In this document: positions 17,818-26,860 of the stretch, piece by piece
Layout: the number at the start of each line of letters is the position of its first letter
Position numbering within the stretch: the first letter of the stretch is position 1
NCBI RefSeq assembly: GCF_004349265.1
Contig: NZ_SMFL01000004.1
Location: 343,150 to 407,149, forward strand
Source: Dyadobacter psychrotolerans
GTDB taxonomy: Bacteria; Bacteroidota; Bacteroidia; Cytophagales; Spirosomataceae
Reading direction: 5' to 3'
Length of the DNA stretch: 64,000 nucleotides
Program-made: the position numbers and the translations under genes
The notes under the pieces: generated by a model
Told to the model about the DNA's origin: nothing
Seen by the model: only the letters and a program-made list of their open reading frames with translations
The model's database searches: none

Positions 17818-17845
17818 CAAATATAATTAAAATGTCCGGCGCAAA
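17818..17845 (-). promoter_or_regulatory. Probable promoter of the 62-aa gene
   Basis: On the minus strand TATATTTG (17818-17825) matches the -7 element, with TTTG (17842-17845) upstream at 16 nt, slightly closer than the usual 19-21 nt. Confidence 0.5.
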
Positions 17846-17889
17846 CTGACTTTATACGATCACAGCGTGAATCCCAACCGTAATTCTTT

Positions 17890-19602
17890 TTATATATTTC
17901 CCTTTCTCATCTCCGAGACGGCATAATCAACGGCTCTTGCCGTAAGGGCCATGTAGGTTAAAGATGGATTTTGCGTTGCTGTGGAAGTCATTGAAGCGCC
18001 GTCAGTTACAAAAACATTTGAGACGTGGTGCATTTGATTCCATTTGTTAAGCAAAGAGGTTTTCTGATCTTTTCCCATACGTACCCCGCCCATTTCATGG
18101 TTTTCACTTCCCGGATTTCTTTTTGTATCTGATGTGCGTATGTTGGTGAAACCGGCTTTGGAAAGCATTTCAGACAATTCGGTATAAAAGTCCTGGACCA
18201 TTTTCATGTCGTTGTCGTCAAAGTCCACAGACATTCTCAGCAAAGGAATTCCCCAGTTGTCTTTTAATGTTGGATCCAGACTTACCATATTTGTTTCCTT
18301 TGTCAGGGTTTCGCCCATCATCTGCGCACCCAGGCTCCATCCTCCTGTATCGGGTTTGAAAAGGTTTTCCTTTAAAGATTCCCCGATTCCCTTATTGGTA
18401 TTTCCCATTTTAGAAGCGGAAAACGAAGTCGCATAACCGCGTAGAAAATCAGTTTCCTGTTTGAACACATTGCGGAACCGGGGAATATAAGCTCCGTTTG
18501 GCCGCCTTCCATCTGTGGTAAACTCATGAAAGCCATCATAGTCGGCGCTGACCCGGCCACGATAATTGTGAAAGCCAATAAACTTGCCAAGCAGACCGCT
18601 GTCGTTGCCAAGCCCGTTTGGAAACCTGGATGACTTTGAATTTAACAGGATCAGGTTCGAATTGATCGCTGAGGCGTTGACAAATATGATTTTTGCAAAG
18701 TATTCGGTCATTTCTTTCGTGTGGGTGTCTACCACTCGCACGCCTGCCGCCCGTTTTTTCTTTTCATCGTAGATAATCGAATGCACGACTGAGTTAGGAC
18801 GGAGTGTTAGTTTTCCTGATTTCTCGGCCCACGGCAATGTCGATGCATTGGTGCTGAAATAACCTCCGAACGGGCATCCTCGCTGGCACATCACACGATG
18901 CTGACATTTGGCTCTGCCTTGCTGCGTATGTATCGGTTGCGGGTCGGTGATATGTGCAGCCCTTCCAATAATAACCGGCCGGCTGTTTTTATAGTTTTTT
19001 GCTGTTTGTTCACTAAAATGCTTTTCCACACAACTCATCTCATGCGGACTCAGAAACTCTCCGTCGGGAAGCTGAGCCAGCCCGTCTTTATTGCCCGAAA
19101 TACCTGCGAACTTCTCAACGTAGCTATACCAGGGAGCAATGTCCGCGTAACGTATCGGCCAGTCAACAGCAAATCCGTCGCGCGCAGGTCCCTCAAAGTC
19201 AAAGTCCGACCAGCGCTGCGTCTGGCGTGCCCACAAGAGCGATCTGCCACCAACCTGATATCCGCGCATCCAGTCAAAGGGCTTATCCTGAACATAGGGG
19301 TGTTCGGCGTCTTTTACAACGAAATGCATGGCATCTTCTCTGAAAATATAATGTTTGCTGGCAATAGGATTTTGCTCCCGCATTGCCAGTGACGGCTGCC
19401 CGCGGTGCTCAAATTCCCATGGCTGCATGTTGGTGGTAGGATAATCTACAATATGCTTGACGTCTTTTCCACGGTCCAGAATCAGGGTTCGCAAACCTTT
19501 ATCGGTAAGTTCTTTGGCAGCCCAGCCGCCACTGATTCCGGTGCCAATTACTATGGCATCAAATGTTTGCTCTTTGGTGGAATCGATATTAAAATACGAC
19601 AT
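17890..19602 (-). CDS. GMC-family FAD-dependent sugar/alcohol oxidoreductase
   Basis: The 570-aa enzyme has the FAD-binding motif GTGISGGWAAKEL (residues 20-32) and the C-terminal active-site region with HEMGG and the late TQNPSLTYMALTAR. It would oxidise a sugar or polyol hydroxyl and pass electrons to an acceptor. Three cysteines, C233, C239 and C243 (CQHRVMCQRGCP), form a C-x5-C-x3-C cluster seen also in the paralogue at 59-61 kb; similar cysteines in some dehydrogenases bind an iron-sulfur cluster. It has no signal peptide. The small subunit gene often found beside such enzymes is absent, and the gene appears monocistronic. Confidence 0.92.
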   Translation of the reverse strand: MSYFNIDSTKEQTFDAIVIGTGISGGWAAKELTDKGLRTLILDRGKDVKHIVDYPTTNMQPWEFEHRGQPSLAMREQNPIASKHYIFREDAMHFVVKDAEHPYVQDKPFDWMRGYQVGGRSLLWARQTQRWSDFDFEGPARDGFAVDWPIRYADIAPWYSYVEKFAGISGNKDGLAQLPDGEFLSPHEMSCVEKHFSEQTAKNYKNSRPVIIGRAAHITDPQPIHTQQGRAKCQHRVMCQRGCPFGGYFSTNASTLPWAEKSGKLTLRPNSVVHSIIYDEKKKRAAGVRVVDTHTKEMTEYFAKIIFVNASAINSNLILLNSKSSRFPNGLGNDSGLLGKFIGFHNYRGRVSADYDGFHEFTTDGRRPNGAYIPRFRNVFKQETDFLRGYATSFSASKMGNTNKGIGESLKENLFKPDTGGWSLGAQMMGETLTKETNMVSLDPTLKDNWGIPLLRMSVDFDDNDMKMVQDFYTELSEMLSKAGFTNIRTSDTKRNPGSENHEMGGVRMGKDQKTSLLNKWNQMHHVSNVFVTDGASMTSTATQNPSLTYMALTARAVDYAVSEMRKGNI

Positions 19603-19717
19603 ATCAGAATTTGGTGAATGGCTTTCTTTTAAAAGGCAGGAAAGTAGCCAGCTACTGATAAAACAGCACTAAAAGATTTAATGTCAGGACGAGATTTCGA
19701 TTGGACCTCCCCCTTAG

Positions 19718-19748
19718 TTTTGTGTAAAATTTTTTATTTATTACTTTG
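19718..19748 (+). promoter_or_regulatory. Promoter of the membrane-anchored LuxR gene
   Basis: TTTTG (19718-19722) is followed after 18 nt by TTACTTTG (19741-19748), a 7-of-8 match to the Bacteroidota -7 element. The ATG lies 30 nt further on. Confidence 0.55.
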
Positions 19749-19777
19749 GGTTATCACATCGGCAACCGGCATTTAGA

Positions 19778-20251
19778 ATGGATTTTAAATTAATATCCCG
19801 GCACAAACATATTATTCTCTACGGGATTTGCCTGGCAGTGCTTTTGTTTTTGCTCAAATGGCTTGAACTCAGATTCATTATTCTCAGCCATGCTTTTGAA
19901 ATATACGCGGGAGCAATTGCCTTTGTATTTACCGGAATGGGAATATGGTTAGCCTTGAAGTTAACAACGCCAAAAGTGAAAACGATTGTTGTTGAAAAAG
20001 AAGTTTATCTCGCACAAACTGAAGTCTTTCAACAAAATGATAGTGAAATAGCCAGGCTTGGACTGAGCGGGCGTGAACTTGAAGTGCTACAATTAATAGC
20101 CGAAGGGTTAAGCAACCAGCAAATCGCAGAGCGGCTTTTCCTTTCACTAAATACAATCAAAACACACTCTTCCAGACTTTTTGAGAAAATGGAAGTGAAA
20201 AGCCGCACGCAGGCCATCGAGCAGGGTAAAAGGCTGCATATCATTGCTTAA
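19778..20251 (+). CDS. Membrane-anchored LuxR-type transcriptional regulator
   Basis: The 157-aa product begins with two predicted membrane helices (ILYGICLAVLLFLLKWL, about 13-29, and IYAGAIAFVFTGMGIWLAL, about 40-60). A short linker follows, then a C-terminal LuxR/GerE helix-turn-helix (LSGRELEVLQLIAEGLSNQQIAERL). There is no receiver domain, so DNA binding is probably controlled through the membrane part rather than by phosphorylation. A good promoter lies upstream. The next gene, 121 nt downstream in the same direction, encodes a DUF4199 membrane protein, a likely functional partner or target. Confidence 0.88.
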   Translation: MDFKLISRHKHIILYGICLAVLLFLLKWLELRFIILSHAFEIYAGAIAFVFTGMGIWLALKLTTPKVKTIVVEKEVYLAQTEVFQQNDSEIARLGLSGRELEVLQLIAEGLSNQQIAERLFLSLNTIKTHSSRLFEKMEVKSRTQAIEQGKRLHIIA

Positions 20252-20372
20252 AAACTAATACTTTCGGGTGAAACAGATTCAATTTGGTAAAAATCACCCA
20301 AAAGTATGAAGCCGGTAAACCTTGGTTTTGACAACTTTACAGCATCTAATAAACGCTAAAATATTTATTCAA

Positions 20373-20906
20373 ATGAAAAGAAATGTAGTTGTATTTGGGT
20401 TGATTTCCGGAGTTGTGCTTGCCGTGTTTTCGATGATAGTAACCTGGCAATGTTATAAAAATGAGGATTTTGAAAGTAACATGCTGCTCGGCTATACATT
20501 TATGCTTGCAGCATTTTCTTCGATTTTTGTTGGAATCAAAAGTTATCGGGACAAGCACAATATGGGTGTAATCAGTTTTGGGAAGGCCTTTAAAATTGGT
20601 TTGCTTATTACACTTATAGCATCCACCTTTTATGTTGTTGCCTGGCTGTTTGAATATTATTTAATCATTCCGGATTTCATGGACAGATACACAGCCCACA
20701 CCATGAAGGAATTTGTCGCCGGCGGCGCGACTCCGCAGGAAATTTCGCTGAAAGAAAGCGAAATGCAAGGTTATGTTGAAATGTATAAAAATCCTGCGTA
20801 CGTAGTGCTGTTCACCTATGCAGAGGTTTTACCGATCGGACTGGTAATTTCTCTTATCAGTGCGCTGATTTTGAAAAGAAAGTCTGCTGACCGTGCAGGT
20901 TTGTAG
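20373..20906 (+). CDS. DUF4199 family membrane protein
   Basis: This 177-aa protein is an integral membrane protein with four likely helices (VVFGLISGVVLAVFSMIVTW, MLLGYTFMLAAFSSIFVGI, FKIGLLITLIASTFYVVAWLF and VLPIGLVISLISALIL). The soluble loop between helices three and four has charged residues (MDRYTAHTMKEFVAGGATP, EISLKESEMQGYVEMY). This layout fits DUF4199, of unknown function. The start at MKRNVVV is favoured because the upstream in-frame codons add a non-hydrophobic stretch. It follows the membrane-anchored LuxR gene. Confidence 0.82.
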   Translation: MKRNVVVFGLISGVVLAVFSMIVTWQCYKNEDFESNMLLGYTFMLAAFSSIFVGIKSYRDKHNMGVISFGKAFKIGLLITLIASTFYVVAWLFEYYLIIPDFMDRYTAHTMKEFVAGGATPQEISLKESEMQGYVEMYKNPAYVVLFTYAEVLPIGLVISLISALILKRKSADRAGL

Positions 20907-20979
20907 TACGATTTTAGCACGATTTCAAAAAGGCGGGCAAAATTCTTAAATTGTCCGTTCATACTTATCTGTCCTTTCC

Positions 20980-22935
20980 TTGAATAAACTGATTTACTTC
21001 CTTCGCTTGCCTGCTCAAGAGTTGAGTAGCAGCCTGCTTCGCGCCGGGCTGAGCTCAATGCTGCTTTTTTTCCTTATTGGGAATTCGGCTACTGCGCAGC
21101 GCTCCAAAATAAATGAAGATTCACTCTACATTCGGGAGCATTACACAAAAATTGAACGGCAAATCCCCATGCGCGACGGGATAAAATTGTTTACGTCCAT
21201 TTACATTCCTAAGGATATTTCTTCGAAAAAGTACCCGGTGATTCTTAACCGTACCCCGTATAGTGTAGCACCGTACGGAGAAAATCTTTATAAAACTGTC
21301 ATCGGCCCAAGCATGCATTTTGCCCGTGACGGTTACATTGTAGTCTATCAGGATGTGCGTGGAAAGTATATGTCAGAGGGCGAATTTGAAGCATACAGGC
21401 CTTTTATTCCTGTAAAAAAGACAAAAGCGGACATTGATGAAAGCTCAGATACTTACGATACGATTGAATGGATTATCAAAAATGTTGACGGTAACAGTGG
21501 CAGAGTGGGCAGCTGGGGCATTTCAGCTCCCGGGTATTATGCTACCATGTCGGCAGTGGATGCGCATCCAGCCCTGAAAGCAGCATCACCCCAGGCGCCT
21601 GTCAGCGACTGGTTTATGGGCGATGACCGTCATCATAACGGCGCTTTTTTTCTGATGGGAACATTTTCTTTTATTTCCTCCTACGGTGCACCAAGACCGG
21701 TTCCAACGACCAAAGGTACGCCGGGGTTTTCAGCTTATGGTACACCGGACTCCTATGAGTTTTATAAAAATCTCGGCCCTTTAAAGAATGTGAATGAAAA
21801 GATTTTCAAGGGCGAAAACCGGATTTGGAACCAGCTGATGGAACATGAAGTTTACGATGATTTCTGGAAAGCGCGTACGCCGGTTCCGCATCTGAAAAAT
21901 ATTAAACCGGCGGTAATGGTAGTAGGTGGCTGGTTTGATCAGGAAGATTTATATGGTCCGCTGAAAGCCTATCAGGGGATTGAGACAAGCAACCCCAAGT
22001 CGCCAAACCTGCTTGTAATGGGGCCATGGATTCATGGAGGCTGGGCCCGCGGAACAGGTGAGTCATTAGGTAATATTCGTTTTGGAGCGCAGACAAGCGT
22101 TTTTTATCAAAAAGACATTGAGCTGGCTTTTTTTAATCAATACCTTAAAGATCAGAAAGATGCCGCGCTTCCCAAAGCCTATATTTTCGAGACTGGTGCC
22201 AACGAGTGGCGCAAATACGATCAATGGCCTCCTGAAAATACCGTAGAGAAAAAGCTCTATCTGCATCCGGACGGTACGTTGTCATTTTCTCCAACGATGA
22301 CGATTATGCAGGTTGGCGTCAAACCTTCCTTTCATGAATACACCAGCGATCCTGCAAAACCTGTCCCGTACACCTCGGAGATCCGCATCATTCGAGGCAG
22401 CGATTTTATGTACGAAGACCAGCGTTTTGCGTCAACCCGTCCGGATGTACTGGTATATGAATCGGAAGTTTTGACAGAAGATGTAACGATTTCCGGCAAT
22501 GTCTTTGCGGATCTTTTTGTGTCAACAACGGGTACAGATGCAGATTTTGTAGTTAAACTGATCGATGTGTACCCGGGAGATGCGCCCAATGACAGCCCGG
22601 TAAATCCAAACATGAAAATGGGTGGATTTCAGCTGCTGGTCAGGGGAGAGGTTATGAGGGCAAAGTTCAGAAAGAGCTTTTCAAAGCCGGTTGCAATGGT
22701 GCCAAACAAGATCGAGAATGTTAAGTTCGATATGCAGGATGCAGCTCACCGGTTCAAAAAGGGACATAAAATAATGGTGCAGGTGCAAAGTTCCTGGTTT
22801 CCGCTCGTAGACCGTAATCCTCAGAAGTTTGTCAATATCTACAAGGCATCCGAGCAGGATTTTCAGGTTGCAAAACACAGGATATATACCTCCGGCACCA
22901 GTTCATCTTATGTTGGTGTCAGGGTTGTGGAATAA
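20980..22935 (+). CDS. CocE/NonD-family serine hydrolase (X-Pro dipeptidyl-peptidase-like)
   Basis: This exported alpha/beta hydrolase is about 651 aa from a TTG start, which yields a proper signal peptide ending at GNSATAQ; an ATG at 21058 would give only a short hydrophobic leader. The nucleophile elbow is GISAPGYY (S182), with the acid in GGWFDQEDLYG and the histidine in WIHGGWARG. A C-terminal jelly-roll domain typical of CocE and X-Pro peptidases follows (about 400-651). It hydrolyses esters or amides; the true substrate is unknown. A terminator follows between it and the convergent S9 peptidase. Confidence 0.88.
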   Translation: MNKLIYFLRLPAQELSSSLLRAGLSSMLLFFLIGNSATAQRSKINEDSLYIREHYTKIERQIPMRDGIKLFTSIYIPKDISSKKYPVILNRTPYSVAPYGENLYKTVIGPSMHFARDGYIVVYQDVRGKYMSEGEFEAYRPFIPVKKTKADIDESSDTYDTIEWIIKNVDGNSGRVGSWGISAPGYYATMSAVDAHPALKAASPQAPVSDWFMGDDRHHNGAFFLMGTFSFISSYGAPRPVPTTKGTPGFSAYGTPDSYEFYKNLGPLKNVNEKIFKGENRIWNQLMEHEVYDDFWKARTPVPHLKNIKPAVMVVGGWFDQEDLYGPLKAYQGIETSNPKSPNLLVMGPWIHGGWARGTGESLGNIRFGAQTSVFYQKDIELAFFNQYLKDQKDAALPKAYIFETGANEWRKYDQWPPENTVEKKLYLHPDGTLSFSPTMTIMQVGVKPSFHEYTSDPAKPVPYTSEIRIIRGSDFMYEDQRFASTRPDVLVYESEVLTEDVTISGNVFADLFVSTTGTDADFVVKLIDVYPGDAPNDSPVNPNMKMGGFQLLVRGEVMRAKFRKSFSKPVAMVPNKIENVKFDMQDAAHRFKKGHKIMVQVQSSWFPLVDRNPQKFVNIYKASEQDFQVAKHRIYTSGTSSSYVGVRVVE

Positions 22936-22949
22936 CTCTGGGAACATCA

Positions 22950-22990
22950 AAAAAGGGAGATGATCCGATTTTGGACCTATCTCCCTTTTT
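22950..22990. terminator. Bidirectional hairpin terminator
   Basis: Two 12-nt arms (AAAAAGGGAGAT and its complement) flank a 17-nt loop between the convergent hydrolase and S9 peptidase genes, with A and T runs outside the GC-rich core. Confidence 0.85.
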
Positions 22991-23023
22991 CACATTTAAC
23001 ATCTTACATTTAACACACCCAAA

Positions 23024-25873
23024 TTACTTATCCATCAACTCCAGATGCTGATTGATTCCCTTTTCAATGTAAGGTAAACCTTCACCCAGCCACGAAGGTT
23101 TCGGAGCATCTTTCAGGTAATAGTCAAAATACTGATACATCCTTACCGCAAAATCTTTCATGTTTTGGCGTTTTCCCAGTCCGTGTTTTTCTCCGTTGTA
23201 ATTAAGCATCCAAACCGGTTTGCCAAGTCGTTTTAAGCCCATGTAGTACTCAATTCCCTGATACCAGGGTACGGCGCCATCGTCATCATTGTGCATAACC
23301 AAAACGGGCGTTTGCACCTTTGGCAGATAAAACAGCGGTGAGTTCTCAATAAACTGCATTGGTTTTTCCCAAAGAGATCCTCCGATACGGGTTTGTGTCT
23401 TTTCATACTGTGCCTGGCGGGTAAGGCCCGTATCCCAGCGAATTCCTCCGTAAGCACTGGTCATGTTTGAAACCGGCGCACCTGCTTCGGCGGCGCGGAA
23501 TAAATTGGTTTGGCCTATCAGATAAGCAGTCTGGTAACCGCCCCAGCTATGGCCTGAAATTCCAATTCTGTCTTTGTCCACAAAACCTTTGCTGATTTGA
23601 CTTAATACGCCGGGAATCAAACAGTTGTATGCACTTTGTCCAGGGTAACCCACTTTGTAGACAATGTCCGGAACAAAAACAACATAACCGTTACTGGTAA
23701 AATAGCTGAAATTGATGTAAGAACGTATCGGTCTTGGTGCGTAGTGCGTATGAAGGTTCTCCGTGTTTTTTTCGTAATAGTAAACCATCATAGGATACTT
23801 CTTCGCAGGATCAAAATTATCCGGTTTATAAAGTAAGCCTTGCAGTGGCGTTCCGTCCCCGGCGATCCAGTCAACCAATTCAACGCTTCCCCATAAATAT
23901 TCTTTTTGCTGCGGATTGGTGAAAGTTACCTGGGTGATGGTTTTAAAAGTACCGTCGGTTGCAAAGTAATCAGGATAGTCTTTGAATGTTTCTCTTGTGA
24001 ACAATAGCTGGTTTGAATCCTTGGCTTTGATCACCCGGCCGGTTTTAAAATCGCCTTCGTAAAGCTTGGTCGACAGTCCGGTAGCGGGATCAAAATTAAA
24101 ATATCCCTCTTTTTTTGTTGGCTCATGAACTGATGACAGTAAAACTGGCTTCGAGAAGTCGATACCGCGTTCTTCCTGATCCAGTCTTACATGACGGTAC
24201 ACACGTTTTTCAGGCCTTCCATTGGTTAATTTTTTTGCACCCGCTACATTGGTTAGAGGAAATTGCCAGATATCATAACGTTCGTTAATCAGAATGCTTT
24301 CATCACCTTTGGTCCAGCCGGCAACACCGTAAGGATTAGGGAAATCCGGGTGATCGTCCTCTTCGTCTGTGAAGCGCACATCTTTGTTTTTTGTAAGCTG
24401 AATCAGCTGAGATTTGGCAACGTCATAAGCAAACCAGGCCGAATCCGGATTAGAAAACCAGTAGGCATATTTACCTTCAGGAGACATTCTTACATTTCCT
24501 TCAAGCTTTTCCTTAATTAGTTTTTTCGAACCATCCTTCGTGTTTATCAGGTACACATCCTGTTTTGGGTTCCAATCCCAATGCTCGTGGGAGTATTTGT
24601 GATCGGAAGTGGCCAGGATGTATTCCGCATTGCCTTCGTTGACCAAGTCAGTACTTTCAATGTCCTTGTCTGCCAGTTGAACCAACTTGTTTTCAGCAAT
24701 GTGATAAACGGCCATGTAAGCCCGTTTTTTATCCTGTTCGGCAGTAACCTTTTGGCGGGTTTGCAGATTACGGTCCTGCCAATGCCAGACCTCTACACTT
24801 ACAATTTCCTCAGGAAGTAAAGTTGTGTCGGCGACAACGGGCTTTGGATTTGTTCCGAAAAAAAGTTTTGTCCCATCCTTTGAAAATTCGGGCGTCTGGT
24901 TTGAACTTACAAGCCATCCTGCCAGGCCGGGCTGTTTGCTTTCATCTGCAATCAGCTGCGCAGTTTCCAAACCGCCTTTCCAGAAATACAGTTTTGGCAA
25001 ACGAATCTGCGTTTTTGAATTCGTATCTGCATCTGCGATAAATGCCAGCTCATCGTTGAATTTCGCGAATGACAGTTTTGTGAATTTCTGTTTGGCATGA
25101 CCTGCGTGAATTAATTTTGCGTTTTTGGTGGCAGCATCCCAGACGTAAACACCCGCTTTATAAACAGAATCATTTCCTGTTGTAGTGAAAGCAAGCCATT
25201 TCCCGTTCTCAGAAAAAGCATATTCTTTTACATAACCATAAGGCTGTTCTGCTCCGGTTTTCAAATCACGAACGATCAGTTTAAAACCGTTTTCTTCTGT
25301 TTCCTTTTTCGGTGCTTTTGCAGGCTTCACAGCTTTTGCAGTCGTATCCTTTTTGTCTTTGGCACTCAAAGGCGCTTCCAGCTGATATGCCAGCCAGCTT
25401 CCTCCTTTTTCGGGAAGTTTAAATGAGGTAACTGCGGGGATTTTTTCGACACTCCCGGCTCTCAAATTATAAATAGCCAGCGAATCCTTCGGCAGTTCTT
25501 CTTTTTTCTTTTTTGCTCTTCTGGCTGCCGTAACGAGTGCCAGCTGCGGTTTGATTTTAAAAACTGCAAATTCAGAATCATAAGTAATCCGGGCACCGGA
25601 ACCGCGCTTAACAGAATCAACTTTGGAGGTAACCAGCTCACGGACAATGATTTTTCCATCACCTTCCTGTGGGTTTTGTCCGTAAACAAAAAACCGGCCA
25701 TCATTGGTGATCAACCGCTCTGTGTTATCCTGCCAGAAATCATAAACGCTGTGGGCAAGCGGTTTTTTAACAACGGCTCCGTTTTTGTCCGCTGTCTTTT
25801 TCCTGGCTTTTTGCTGGGCCATAACCGGCACTGCCAACAAAACAAGAATACTAATTTGGAGAAACTTTCTCAT
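23024..25873 (-). CDS. Secreted S9-family peptidase (prolyl oligopeptidase type)
   Basis: The 949-aa protein has a signal peptide (ISILVLLAVPVMAQQ), a Lys-rich mature start, a long beta-propeller-like region (about 50-650) and a C-terminal alpha/beta-hydrolase domain. Catalytic residues are S776 in GISGHSWGGYQTA, an Asp in MHNDDDGAVPW and a His in NGEKHGL. These place it among DPP4/prolyl oligopeptidase relatives, which cleave small peptides. Periplasmic or outer-membrane location is inferred. It is monocistronic, with a long divergent upstream region shared with a methyltransferase gene. Confidence 0.92.
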   Translation of the reverse strand: MRKFLQISILVLLAVPVMAQQKARKKTADKNGAVVKKPLAHSVYDFWQDNTERLITNDGRFFVYGQNPQEGDGKIIVRELVTSKVDSVKRGSGARITYDSEFAVFKIKPQLALVTAARRAKKKKEELPKDSLAIYNLRAGSVEKIPAVTSFKLPEKGGSWLAYQLEAPLSAKDKKDTTAKAVKPAKAPKKETEENGFKLIVRDLKTGAEQPYGYVKEYAFSENGKWLAFTTTGNDSVYKAGVYVWDAATKNAKLIHAGHAKQKFTKLSFAKFNDELAFIADADTNSKTQIRLPKLYFWKGGLETAQLIADESKQPGLAGWLVSSNQTPEFSKDGTKLFFGTNPKPVVADTTLLPEEIVSVEVWHWQDRNLQTRQKVTAEQDKKRAYMAVYHIAENKLVQLADKDIESTDLVNEGNAEYILATSDHKYSHEHWDWNPKQDVYLINTKDGSKKLIKEKLEGNVRMSPEGKYAYWFSNPDSAWFAYDVAKSQLIQLTKNKDVRFTDEEDDHPDFPNPYGVAGWTKGDESILINERYDIWQFPLTNVAGAKKLTNGRPEKRVYRHVRLDQEERGIDFSKPVLLSSVHEPTKKEGYFNFDPATGLSTKLYEGDFKTGRVIKAKDSNQLLFTRETFKDYPDYFATDGTFKTITQVTFTNPQQKEYLWGSVELVDWIAGDGTPLQGLLYKPDNFDPAKKYPMMVYYYEKNTENLHTHYAPRPIRSYINFSYFTSNGYVVFVPDIVYKVGYPGQSAYNCLIPGVLSQISKGFVDKDRIGISGHSWGGYQTAYLIGQTNLFRAAEAGAPVSNMTSAYGGIRWDTGLTRQAQYEKTQTRIGGSLWEKPMQFIENSPLFYLPKVQTPVLVMHNDDDGAVPWYQGIEYYMGLKRLGKPVWMLNYNGEKHGLGKRQNMKDFAVRMYQYFDYYLKDAPKPSWLGEGLPYIEKGINQHLELMDK

Positions 25874-26183
25874 CGAAGTAAAGGGAGTTTTGATTTTTTT
25901 AACGACATAGATTTTATCCGGAAAACCATAAAAGAATAACTTTTACTAATATGGTTTGTGAACGCTAAAATATGCCTGGTATAAGTTCAAACATAAGCAT
26001 TTTGCTGCTAACTTGGAAACGGGATTATACCGAGCTTTTTATTGGAATAGTTAATCTTTCAATATTCATACATAATTATGGACGGATGCCTTAGGTATTT
26101 GGTTTCCGGACCGAATTAATAGCTTTTTGTGAAATCGAAAAAGGTAAAAGTGTTACAACAGTGTTAGTAAAAATTAATGGTTT
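25874..26183. other. Divergent intergenic region (310 bp)
   Basis: The region between the S9 peptidase and the methyltransferase holds no ORF I would support. A minus-strand TATGTTTG (25988-25995) fits a -7 element for the S9 gene, with a leader of about 115 nt. On the plus strand a stretched box (TAGC then TTTTTG) lies upstream of the methyltransferase. No repeat or RNA fold stood out. Confidence 0.4.
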
Positions 26184-26855
26184 ATGAAAAAAGAATGGTC
26201 TGAAACTGATCTGGCAGCTATTGCAGGTCAGCTGGCAAATCCCACCGGTGAAGGCGGAATTAAAACCGGAGAAATGATGAACCTGAGCAACAACGGGATG
26301 ATTGCAACAACCATTGCACTTCTTTCTATACAAGAAGGTAACAGGGTTTTGGAGATCGGACCTGGAAATGGCAACCATGTCAGCGAATTGATGAAGTTGT
26401 ATGAAATCACTTATACAGGAGTAGACATATCGCTGACCATGATTGAGGAAGCTTCCCGAAGATATAGTGAAGATGTGCTGAAAGGAAATGTCAATTTTAT
26501 CCTATCTGATGGAAACCAACTACCTTTTCAAAGTGATTTTTTTGACAAAATATTTACAGTCAATACCATTTACTTCTGGAAAGATCCGGTAAAATATGCC
26601 TCTGAAATATACCGGATTCTCAAAACAGACGGCACTTTTAACCTTGCGCTGGCAACCAAATCTTTTATGAAAAAGCTGCCTTTTACCAAATATGGTTTTC
26701 AGCTCTATGACAAAGAAACCGCAGTTTCGCTTATGAGCGAGGCTGGATTTCAGGTTCAGGAAATAATAGAGCAAATTGACATTACCATAGGCAATATGGG
26801 TCAGCCCGTAGAGCGTGATATCATGGTTTTGATTTGTACAAAGTATGCTGATTAA
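26184..26855 (+). CDS. Class I SAM-dependent methyltransferase
   Basis: The 223-aa protein has the SAM-binding motif VLEIGPGNGNHV and the acidic second motif (YTGVDISLTMIEEA). Motif NFILSDGNQLPFQSDFFDKIFTVNTIYFW shows the UbiE/Methyltransf_11-like core in parts. The substrate is unknown; the fold suits a small molecule. No partner gene adjoins. Its stop is only 5 nt from the stop of the convergent phosphatase gene. Confidence 0.9.
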   Translation: MKKEWSETDLAAIAGQLANPTGEGGIKTGEMMNLSNNGMIATTIALLSIQEGNRVLEIGPGNGNHVSELMKLYEITYTGVDISLTMIEEASRRYSEDVLKGNVNFILSDGNQLPFQSDFFDKIFTVNTIYFWKDPVKYASEIYRILKTDGTFNLALATKSFMKKLPFTKYGFQLYDKETAVSLMSEAGFQVQEIIEQIDITIGNMGQPVERDIMVLICTKYAD

Positions 26856-26860
26856 CAGGT

